The position numbers and the translations under genes were made by a program. From positions 1-64,000 of the forward strand of contig CAZLJE010000028.1 of assembly GCA_964559835.1 (NCBI GenBank): DNA of 64,000 nt, written 5' to 3'. The notes below the pieces were generated by a model, which saw only the letters and a list, made by a program, of their open reading frames with translations, did no database searches and was not told the origin of the DNA. Positions 1-7,199 of the stretch are shown piece by piece. Source of the DNA: DAISJI01 sp964559835. GTDB lineage: Bacteria > Acidobacteriota > Terriglobia > Terriglobales > Acidobacteriaceae. Position 1 is the first letter of the stretch; the number at the start of each line of letters is the position of its first letter.

Positions 1-28
1 GCCTAAGCGGATGGGAAGTTAAAAAGAC

Positions 29-49
29 AGCTACAAGTTGCAAGCTACA
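29..49. repeat. heptamer array (AGCTACA-type, 3 units)
   Basis: Three consecutive 7-nt units, AGCTACA, AGTTGCA and AGCTACA. First of the degenerate heptamer arrays scattered through the window; it lies in the noncoding region upstream of gyrA. Confidence 0.7.
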
Positions 50-131
50 AGGAACCGTGCGGTGATCGAAGGGCACTAAGGCTGTGCGTTCAATGGTTCC
101 AATCCGATCCCATTCCAAAAAGCCGATTTAA

Positions 132-140
132 TGCTATAAT
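132..140 (+). promoter_or_regulatory. candidate extended -10 promoter of gyrA
   Basis: TGCTATAAT is a perfect -10 hexamer (135-140) with the TG extension. The -35 position (about 112-117) is weak, as expected for an extended -10 promoter. It would give a leader of about 170 nt for gyrA. The same TGCTATAA core precedes the HU gene. Confidence 0.45.
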
Positions 141-317
141 TGTTATTGCTCTCACCGCGACTAACATCCTGTATTTACAAGCATTTAGCGCGATTTTGCT
201 GTTCACGATTCTGGCCGGAATCTCGGCTGTTCGTGTGCTTTGAAATACGAGGTGTGAGCGCCTGAAATTTCTAGATCGGTTGTCGATAACTGACAACCTG
301 GAACTGAGAATCAAGCC

Positions 318-2996
318 ATGGCTGACGACAACAACCCTCAACTGCCTCTTCAACCGCCGGGCGGCGACGGCGGATTGCCTCCCGGACCGGGTGCAGCGAA
401 CATCGTTCCCATCAACATTGAAGAGGAGATGCGGCGCTCGTATCTCGACTATTCGATGTCGGTCATCATCGGCCGCGCGCTGCCCGACATTCGCGACGGC
501 TTGAAGCCGGTGCATCGGCGCATTTTGTACGCCATGCACGACATGGGCCTGTTCTCCAACCGTAAGCACGTGAAGTGCGCGAAGGTCGTCGGCGAATGCC
601 TGGGCAAATACCACCCGCACGGCGACACGGCGCTGTACGACGCGCTGGTGCGCATGGCGCAGCCGTTCTCGATGCGCTACCCGCTGGTGGATGGGCAAGG
701 AAACTTTGGCTCCGTGGACGGCGATCCTCCGGCGGCGTATCGATACACCGAAGCGCGCATGACGGCGATCGCGGAGGAACTCCTCGCCGACATCGATAAA
801 GAAACCGTGGACTGGACGGCGAATTTCGACGACACAACCGTTGAGCCGATGGTTCTGCCGACGAAGGTCCCGAACCTGCTGATCAACGGCTCCAACGGTA
901 TTGCCGTCGGCATGGCGACGAACATTCCGCCCCACAACCTGACGGAGATCGTGGACGCGACGATCATGCTGGTGAACAAGCCAGACGCTCAATTGGCGGA
1001 AATCCTCCAGATCGTCAAAGGTCCCGACTTCCCAACCGGCGCCTTTATCCACGGGCGTTCGGGGATCGCCGAGGCGTACAAGACGGGCCGCGGGCGTTTC
1101 ATGATGCGCGCCAAGGCGGCGATCGAGAACATCAACAAGGACCGGCAGGCGATCATCGTCACCGAGATTCCGTACCAGGTGAACAAGTCGCGGCTGATCG
1201 AGCGCATGGCTGAACTGGTCACCGACAAGATCATCGATGACATCAGCGACATCCGCGACGAAAGCGATCGCGACGGCATGCGCATCGTGATCGAACTCAA
1301 GCGCGGCGCCGAGGCGCAGATCGTGCTGAACCAGCTCTATAAGCACACCTCGATGCAGGAGAGCTTCAGCATGATCTTCCTGGCCGTTTGCAACGGCCAG
1401 CCGCGCGAGATGGGCCTGGTGCAGGCGATCAAGTACTTCATCGATCACCGGGTCGACGTCGTGCGCCGGCGCACCGCCTACCTGCTGCAAAAGGCGCAGG
1501 ACCGCGAGCACATCTTAGAGGGCTACCAGACCGCGCTCGACCACATCGACAACGTGATCGCGATCATTCGCGGCAGCGCGAACCGCGGCGAAGCGCGTGA
1601 AAACCTCGTGTCGTTCTTCGGCGGGAAGACGATTGAGGTCAACGTCGGCGGTAAGAAGACGGACTTCAGCATCGGTCGCAAGAGACCCGAGAAGGGCTTC
1701 GACGCGCGCCAGGCCGACGCGATCCTCGAACTCCAGTTGCATCGCCTGACGCGGCTCTCGATCGACGAGATTGTCACCGAGTTGAAGTCGATCCGCGAAC
1801 AGATCGCCGAGTACGAATCCATTCTCGGCTCCGAGCGCAAGCTGCGCGGCGTCATCGTCAAGGAACTCGAGGAGATCAAGAAGAAATTCGGCGACGAGCG
1901 GCGCACGCAGATCGTGGACGAAGCCGCCGAGATCCAGCTCGAAGACCTGATCGTCGACGAACAGGTGGCGGTCACCGTTTCGCACTCCGGCTACATGAAG
2001 CGGACGCCGATCACCACGTATCGCCAGCAGCGGCGCGGTGGGCAAGGACGCCGGGGAATGAGCACGCGCGAGGAAGATTTCGTCGAGCGCCTTATCATCG
2101 CGTCCACACACGCCTACCTGCTGCTCATGACCAACACCGGCCGCGTGTACTGGCTGAAGGTGTACGAGGTGCCGGACGTCGGCGCCGCGGGCAAGGGCAA
2201 GCACATCGGTAACCTGGTCGCGCTGCAGCCGGGCGAGACGGTGCGCGCCATCCTGAACGTGGGCGATCTCGAAGAGGACAACAAGTTCGTCTTCTTCGCG
2301 ACGCGCAACGGCACGGTGAAGAAGACGCCGCTGAAGGACTTCAGCAACGTGATGTCGCGCGGCATCATCGCGATCGGCATCGACAAGGAAGACGAACTGG
2401 TGGCGGCGAAAGTCACCGACGGCCAGCACCTGATCTTCCTGGCGTCGCACGAAGGCATGGCCATCCGCTTCGACGAAGAGGATGTGCGGCCGATGGGACG
2501 CCCGGCGTACGGCGTGCGCGGCATGGATCTCGACAAGGGCGATTACCTCGTCGGCATGGCCGTGATCCCGAAGGAAGTCGAGAAGGTCAAGGCCGAGAAG
2601 AAGAAGGGCGCGGACGGGCAACCGGAAGACGGCGTCGATGAAAGCGGCGAGATCGTCTCGAACCTGGTGCTCTCCGTCACCGAGAACGGTTACGGCAAGC
2701 GTACGCAGATGGACGAGTACCGCTTGCAGTCGCGCGGCGGCAAAGGCGTGATCAACGTCAAGACCACGGCGCGCAACGGCAAGGTCAGTGCCATCATGCT
2801 GGTGCACGAGGATTCGGAGATCATGATCATCAGCCAGTTCGGAAAGATCATCCGCATCCCGACCAACCAGATCCGCGAAGCGGGTCGCTCGACCCAGGGC
2901 GTCCGCCTGCTGAGCATGGACGGGGATGACAAGGTCGCGGCGGCAGTGGTCATCCCGATCGAAGAGAAGGACGAAGCACCGACGCTGCTGCAGTAG
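318..2996 (+). CDS. gyrA: DNA gyrase subunit A
   Basis: GyrA is the breakage-reunion subunit of DNA gyrase, which introduces negative supercoils in the cytoplasm with GyrB. The 892-aa product has the catalytic tyrosine Y143 in the AAYRYTEAR context and a quinolone-determining region KYHPHGDTALYDALVRMAQ, with Thr104 at the position of E. coli Ser83. The GyrA box QRRGGQG at residues 571-577 separates it from ParC. Beta-pinwheel repeats fill the C-terminal third. A 30-residue Pro/Gly-rich extension precedes the conserved INIEEEMRRSYLDYSMSVI start. gyrB is not adjacent. A terminator follows 20 nt after the stop, so the gene is probably transcribed alone from the extended -10 promoter upstream. 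Confidence 0.98.
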   Translation: MADDNNPQLPLQPPGGDGGLPPGPGAANIVPINIEEEMRRSYLDYSMSVIIGRALPDIRDGLKPVHRRILYAMHDMGLFSNRKHVKCAKVVGECLGKYHPHGDTALYDALVRMAQPFSMRYPLVDGQGNFGSVDGDPPAAYRYTEARMTAIAEELLADIDKETVDWTANFDDTTVEPMVLPTKVPNLLINGSNGIAVGMATNIPPHNLTEIVDATIMLVNKPDAQLAEILQIVKGPDFPTGAFIHGRSGIAEAYKTGRGRFMMRAKAAIENINKDRQAIIVTEIPYQVNKSRLIERMAELVTDKIIDDISDIRDESDRDGMRIVIELKRGAEAQIVLNQLYKHTSMQESFSMIFLAVCNGQPREMGLVQAIKYFIDHRVDVVRRRTAYLLQKAQDREHILEGYQTALDHIDNVIAIIRGSANRGEARENLVSFFGGKTIEVNVGGKKTDFSIGRKRPEKGFDARQADAILELQLHRLTRLSIDEIVTELKSIREQIAEYESILGSERKLRGVIVKELEEIKKKFGDERRTQIVDEAAEIQLEDLIVDEQVAVTVSHSGYMKRTPITTYRQQRRGGQGRRGMSTREEDFVERLIIASTHAYLLLMTNTGRVYWLKVYEVPDVGAAGKGKHIGNLVALQPGETVRAILNVGDLEEDNKFVFFATRNGTVKKTPLKDFSNVMSRGIIAIGIDKEDELVAAKVTDGQHLIFLASHEGMAIRFDEEDVRPMGRPAYGVRGMDLDKGDYLVGMAVIPKEVEKVKAEKKKGADGQPEDGVDESGEIVSNLVLSVTENGYGKRTQMDEYRLQSRGGKGVINVKTTARNGKVSAIMLVHEDSEIMIISQFGKIIRIPTNQIREAGRSTQGVRLLSMDGDDKVAAAVVIPIEEKDEAPTLLQ

Positions 2997-3015
2997 ACGC
3001 GAAACACAAACAGAG

Positions 3016-3042
3016 AAGCCCGGCTGCGGAGCTGGGCTTTTT
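3016..3042 (+). terminator. rho-independent terminator of gyrA
   Basis: Stem AAGCCCGGC / GCTGGGCTT (one G-T pair) with loop TGCGGA, followed by a run of T. Confidence 0.85.
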
Positions 3043-3163
3043 CTTGCTTGAACCGTTTAGTTGCCATTGAACATCGTATCCCGCGCTGACCGTCAGGCCT
3101 CCCGCCGCTTGGTTTCCTGCATCTCCTCTCTAGGCCAACTGTGTATTTTTCGAGGGAGGAACA

Positions 3164-3781
3164 ATGAAATTCCGGATTCTGCTTCTATTCGTATTCCTGG
3201 CTTCGGTAGCGGCGGTGGCGCAGACGCGCACCATCCCCGCCAGTACCGAGATCAAAGTCCGCACCGATAGCGCCATACCGGCGAATCCCGCTCCCGGGAC
3301 GGTGTACACGGCCACCGTCAGCGACGACGTGCCCGACGGACAGGGCGGTGTCGCCATCCCACGCGGCTCGCGCGCGCGCCTGGTCGCGCAGACCGCACCC
3401 GATGGCAAGGACACGGTGCTCGACCTGCGGTCCGTCTCGGTGAACGGCACGCGCTACACCCTCGATGCCGCTGGTACACAGGGCACAAGTTCGAGCGGCT
3501 CAGGGCTGGGCGCGAACAAACGCACGGCGAAGTACGTCGGCGGAGGCGCCGCGGTTGGCGCGGTGCTTGGCGCGCTGCTCGGTGGTGGTAAGGGCGCGGC
3601 GATCGGCGCGATTGTCGGTGGTGGCGCCGGAGCCGGTGGCCAAGTGCTGACGGGAAAAAAGAAAGGACTGCCCGCGGAAACGCAGCTCATGTTTAAAACG
3701 GCTCAGCCCCTGGCTATGAGGGCTTCCGGAGCGTCGTCGCGGCGCAGGGCGGGCGAGCTGCAACAGCGGCCACCACAGTAG
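3164..3781 (+). CDS. secreted glycine-zipper protein, function unknown
   Basis: The 205-aa product starts with a clear signal peptide (MKFRILLLFVFLASVAAVAQ) preceded by a strong GGGAGG ribosome site. Residues about 20-105 look like a beta-rich domain that recurs in acidobacterial secreted proteins. Residues about 120-165 form a glycine zipper (GGGAAVGAVLGALLGGG, then GAAIGAIVGGGAGAGG), a pattern that packs or inserts helices in membranes, as in outer-membrane-associated YMGG-like proteins. No enzymatic motif is visible. It stands alone between the gyrA terminator and the convergent VKOR fusion gene. Envelope location is an inference from the signal peptide and zipper. Confidence 0.75.
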   Translation: MKFRILLLFVFLASVAAVAQTRTIPASTEIKVRTDSAIPANPAPGTVYTATVSDDVPDGQGGVAIPRGSRARLVAQTAPDGKDTVLDLRSVSVNGTRYTLDAAGTQGTSSSGSGLGANKRTAKYVGGGAAVGAVLGALLGGGKGAAIGAIVGGGAGAGGQVLTGKKKGLPAETQLMFKTAQPLAMRASGASSRRRAGELQQRPPQ

Positions 3782-3784
3782 AAA

Positions 3785-3857
3785 GGCATTCGGTTCTGGG
3801 CTGTGGGCGTTCGGGAATGCGTGCAGTGACTCAGAATTCCCTAACGCCCAACGCCCG
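3785..3857. repeat. heptamer arrays in inverted orientation
   Basis: Five units beginning GG (GGCATTC to GGGAATG, 3785-3819), then AACGCCC twice (3843-3856) on the other side of a short spacer. GGCGTT and AACGCC pair, so the two arms can form a hairpin between convergent genes. Confidence 0.6.
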
Positions 3858-3861
3858 ACTC

Positions 3862-5442
3862 CTACTTGTCGACTGCTCCGCCGTTCTTTTCCCAATCTTT
3901 CAACCCATCCTGATACACGACTGCCCTGTATCCGCGGCTGATGAGCACGCGTGCGGCCGATTTCGCCGCTGCGCAGACATCGCCTGCCGCCGCCGTTCCC
4001 GCTTCGTACACAACAATGGGTTTGTCTTTCGGCAACTCACTGGCGCGGCGCTCGACTTCCAACAGCGGCAGGTCCTTTGCGGTTTTGATGTGTCCCTTGG
4101 AGAAATCGTCGGCAGAGCGCACGTCAACGAATACCGCGCCCGCGTCGAATCTCTTCTGGGCGTCGGCGAAGTGGATCAGCGGCGGCTCCGGGCCTTTCGG
4201 CGCGTCGGGATCGCAGTTGGTCGAGGCGCCCTGGACATTGAAGAAACCGCCACTCGACGTTCCGCCACTCACGTTCAGCGCTGCGCCACCGGCGGGAGCG
4301 CCAGCTTTCTTGTCCGCACTTTTTTCCTGCGCAGGCGCGGCACTCGTGGCAGGAGCAGGTGCCGAATCGGACTTCAACATTCCTGCCGCTTGCAGGTCGT
4401 CGAGCAGCATCGACGCAAACTGGTATTCGGTCAGGGCGCCCTCGACCCTGCGTTTCCCGACGAAGAATGTTGGGGTCGGGCGGACGCCGAGCGCCAGGCC
4501 ATCCTGCTGGTCCTGCCGGATCTGGGCGAGCGTCGCCTGGCTGAGAAAGCACCCATGAAACTTCGCCTGGTCGAGCCCCAACTCGCCCGCATAGCGCTCG
4601 AGCGACGCGTCGGCCAGGTCGCCCTTCGCGTCATACAGGCGGTCGACCATCTCCCAGAATTTCCCCTGCTGTGCGGCGCACTCCGCGGCCTCGGCACTGT
4701 GCAGCGCGAAGGGATGGATCTGCTCGAGAGGAAATTCACGGAATACGAACTTCACCCGGTCGCCGTATTGATTGCGCAACGCCTTTACCGTCGGGTAACT
4801 GGCCGCACATGCCGGACATTGCAGATCGCCGAACTCGACGAAGGTGACAGTTGATTGCGGATTCCCGGTGACGTGGCTATCGGGCCTGATCAGGCGGGCA
4901 GCAATGGCTTCGGGCGGCGGGGGTGGCGGCGCCTCCACCAGTTTCTGTTCCGCGCGCGCAAGCAGGTAGAACGCGACCGATCCCGCCATGATCGCCACCA
5001 TCAGGACAGTCCAATAGCGAGACGCCATTCGCGGTTGCGGGCGGAGATCGGCTGGGCCGGAGGTCGCGTAAAGAATGAGCACCAGCGTGACCGCGATCGC
5101 CTGCCCCACGCACCACGCGCACCAGGCGTGAACGACGAAGGCTTCGATCCCGGTCAGGACGGCAGCTACGACGAACCCGAGCGCGGCAAGAAACAGGATG
5201 ACGCGGTGCAGCGACCGCCCGGCGGCCTCCGCGAACATCAAGAGCGCGAGCAACGCGTAGAACACGACACCGAAGACCGGTGTGGGAATGCCGAGAACAT
5301 GGGCGAAGCGGCTGGCGCGCACCTCGTCGCATCCGCCGCCAAGACACACCATCGGGTGGCCCGGCGACGCGTATACCCAGAGCAAGTAGATCGAGATGAA
5401 AAGGCCCACGAGGGCCAAGGCGAACGCAATCGTCTTCCGCAC
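3862..5442 (-). CDS. VKOR - DsbA-like thioredoxin - rhodanese fusion protein
   Basis: A 526-aa membrane protein joining three redox modules. Residues 1-130 are a vitamin K epoxide reductase domain with several membrane helices, a loop cysteine pair (C33, C38) and the CAWC centre (C108/C111). Residues about 143-162 add another helix. Residues about 185-350 are a DsbA/DsbG-like thioredoxin domain with CPAC (C209/C212) and a cis-Pro region RPTPTFFVG. Residues about 423-524 are a rhodanese fold. Natural VKOR-thioredoxin fusions form disulfides in exported proteins by passing electrons from the DsbA-like module to quinone. The rhodanese active loop reads IVVYEAGTAAAGDVC, so Glu480 stands where the sulfur-carrying Cys is expected. 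That module is probably not a sulfurtransferase. Confidence 0.88.
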   Translation of the reverse strand: MRKTIAFALALVGLFISIYLLWVYASPGHPMVCLGGGCDEVRASRFAHVLGIPTPVFGVVFYALLALLMFAEAAGRSLHRVILFLAALGFVVAAVLTGIEAFVVHAWCAWCVGQAIAVTLVLILYATSGPADLRPQPRMASRYWTVLMVAIMAGSVAFYLLARAEQKLVEAPPPPPPEAIAARLIRPDSHVTGNPQSTVTFVEFGDLQCPACAASYPTVKALRNQYGDRVKFVFREFPLEQIHPFALHSAEAAECAAQQGKFWEMVDRLYDAKGDLADASLERYAGELGLDQAKFHGCFLSQATLAQIRQDQQDGLALGVRPTPTFFVGKRRVEGALTEYQFASMLLDDLQAAGMLKSDSAPAPATSAAPAQEKSADKKAGAPAGGAALNVSGGTSSGGFFNVQGASTNCDPDAPKGPEPPLIHFADAQKRFDAGAVFVDVRSADDFSKGHIKTAKDLPLLEVERRASELPKDKPIVVYEAGTAAAGDVCAAAKSAARVLISRGYRAVVYQDGLKDWEKNGGAVDK

Positions 5443-5505
5443 GGTCCTTACATCTTAAAGCAGACCGACTTCACTCGCCCGTGGTCCTGTTGTCCGCAGG
5501 TTTGT

Positions 5506-5540
5506 CAATCGACAATCGGTAATCGCCGATCGGCAATGGT
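5506..5540. repeat. heptamer array (CAATCGG-type, 5 units)
   Basis: CAATCGA, CAATCGG, TAATCGC, CGATCGG, CAATGGT in tandem between the divergent VKOR-fusion and MFS genes. Confidence 0.65.
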
Positions 5541-5580
5541 TTTGTTTTGGATTTGGGCTACTATAGCTGAACTCTCCAGG

Positions 5581-6831
5581 ATGGCCACCGCACCCCAACC
5601 ACGCCCGAGCATGAAGAATGCTTTCAAGCTGCCCAGCTTCCGTAAGCTGTGGGTGGCGCAGTTTGTCAGCATCTTCGGGGATTTCCTCGCCCTGTTCGGC
5701 GTCATCTCGCTGATCACGTTCCGCTGGCACGGCAACGTGATGCAGGTGACTTACGTCAGCATCGCCTACATGGTTCCGCTCGCTATCGTGGGGCCGGTTG
5801 CGGGCGTGTTCGTGGACCGCTGGAACGTGAAGCGCGTCATGATCGCCAGCGACGCCATCCGCGCTGTGCTCGCGCTGATGCTCGTCTGGACGTCGAACGT
5901 GTGGCAGGTCGCGGCGATCCTGCTGGCCATCAGTTGCGTGTCGAGTTTCTTTGCGCCGTCGCAGTCGGTGACCGTGCGCATGCTGGTGCCGATGCAGAAC
6001 ATGATGGGCGCGCAAGCGCTGATGTCGCAGGCGTTCTACATTGTCCGCCTGCTCTCGCCGGCGCTGGCAGGAGCGTTGATCGCCGTGCTCACGGAAAGAG
6101 CCTGCTTCTACCTGGATTCGGCGAGCTTCCTGTTCTCGGCAATCATGCTGTCGACGATCGCCATCGCGCACAAGCCGCCCGCGCCGCAGGGGAAACGGAC
6201 GCTGCGCGCCTTCTTCGCCGATTTCACCAGCGGCAACCGGTTCATCTTCACGCACCCGTCGCTCGCGTTCGTGATCACCGCCATGGTCGCGACGATGTTC
6301 GTGATGAGCTGCTTCAGCCCGCTGATCTCGATCTACGTCCGCGACACGCTGCACGCCGGAGTGATCCAATTCGGCATCGTGAGCACGATGATCGGAGTGG
6401 GGCTGATCGCCGGCACGCAGGTGATCACGCGCGTGGCGGGCAACCGGTCGAAGAAGGAGATCGTGCTCTGGGGACTGTTCGCGGCCGCGATCGGGGTTGG
6501 ATTGCTCGGCACGTTTAAGTTTTACGCCGCGGCGGTGGCGAGCACGTTTGGGATGGGCCTCGGGATCGCGTTCGTGATCGTAGCGGCACAAACGCTGATG
6601 CAAACGGAGACGCCGCGCGAGATGCTCGGTCGCGTGAGTTCCAGCTTTATGTCGGTGTTCTCGTGCGCTCAGGTACTGGGGCTGCTCCTGAGCGGGAAAC
6701 TCGCGTTATGGCTGAGCGTGCGGCAGGTGTTCCAGTTGTGCGCGCTGGCGCTGCTGCTGATCGCGATTGCCGGCTATCTGCGGCACCAGGCGACTTCGAA
6801 TCCCGATGGCGCAACCGCTTCTGCCGGCTAG
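5581..6831 (+). CDS. MFS transporter (EntS-like / transmembrane secretion effector type)
   Basis: The 416-aa product from the chosen ATG has about 12 hydrophobic segments. Its N-terminus (LPSFRKLWVAQFVSIFGDFLALFGVISLI) and the GPVAGVFVDRW loop are typical of the MFS_3 family, which includes the enterobactin exporter EntS. It probably exports a small molecule by proton antiport; the substrate cannot be read from sequence. The frame stays open far upstream, but that part is antisense to the VKOR fusion gene. The start at 5581 is preferred because residues before it carry no MFS signal; ATG at 5536 or 5611 is possible. The stop overlaps the convergent cupin gene by 4 nt. Confidence 0.85.
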   Translation: MATAPQPRPSMKNAFKLPSFRKLWVAQFVSIFGDFLALFGVISLITFRWHGNVMQVTYVSIAYMVPLAIVGPVAGVFVDRWNVKRVMIASDAIRAVLALMLVWTSNVWQVAAILLAISCVSSFFAPSQSVTVRMLVPMQNMMGAQALMSQAFYIVRLLSPALAGALIAVLTERACFYLDSASFLFSAIMLSTIAIAHKPPAPQGKRTLRAFFADFTSGNRFIFTHPSLAFVITAMVATMFVMSCFSPLISIYVRDTLHAGVIQFGIVSTMIGVGLIAGTQVITRVAGNRSKKEIVLWGLFAAAIGVGLLGTFKFYAAAVASTFGMGLGIAFVIVAAQTLMQTETPREMLGRVSSSFMSVFSCAQVLGLLLSGKLALWLSVRQVFQLCALALLLIAIAGYLRHQATSNPDGATASAG

Positions 6832-7199
6832 ATCCGGTCCAAGTGTTCCTTGGTTCGCTCGTTGCGGACGTTCCCCGTATTCAGGGTCGTCTTGGGCTCG
6901 AGCAGCATGAGGTGGACTTCTTCGTCCGCCGCCGGCCGATGCTCTACGCCGCGGGAGATGATGATGAACTCGCCCGGCCGGATGGTCTCCTCGCGCTCGC
7001 TGCCGTTTTCGCGAATGCCCATGCGCAGCGTGCCCATCACGACGAAGAACAGTTCGTCTTCTGCGTCGTGATGGTGCCACACGAACTCGCCCCTGAGCTT
7101 CACGAGCTTGACGTAAGAATCGTTCAGCTCGCCGACGATCTTGGGAGAGTAATGGTCGAAGAACTTCGAGAACTTTTCTGCCACATTGACTGTGTTCAT
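6828..7199 (-). CDS. cupin-domain protein
   Basis: A single-domain cupin of 123 aa. Motif 1 is readable as WHHHDAEDELFFVVMG (metal-binding His, His, Glu) and motif 2 as PGEFIIISRGVEHRP with the third His. Such small cupins bind a divalent metal and may act as isomerases, dioxygenases or sensors; nothing here picks one. The start codon overlaps the mnmG stop by 4 nt (ATGA), so translation is probably coupled to mnmG. The gene converges on the MFS gene with a 4-nt overlap of stops. Confidence 0.85.
   Translation of the reverse strand: MNTVNVAEKFSKFFDHYSPKIVGELNDSYVKLVKLRGEFVWHHHDAEDELFFVVMGTLRMGIRENGSEREETIRPGEFIIISRGVEHRPAADEEVHLMLLEPKTTLNTGNVRNERTKEHLDRI

Noticed and set aside
90..1511. Long open frame on the reverse strand over gyrA (and another at 1515-2807)
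   Set aside because: Antisense to gyrA; the open frame is a by-product of high GC in third positions. No recognisable domain and extreme Arg/His/Val composition.
4855..5580. 5' extension of the MFS frame
   Set aside because: It is antisense to the VKOR fusion gene and encodes Arg/His-rich sequence; the transporter starts only at about 5581.
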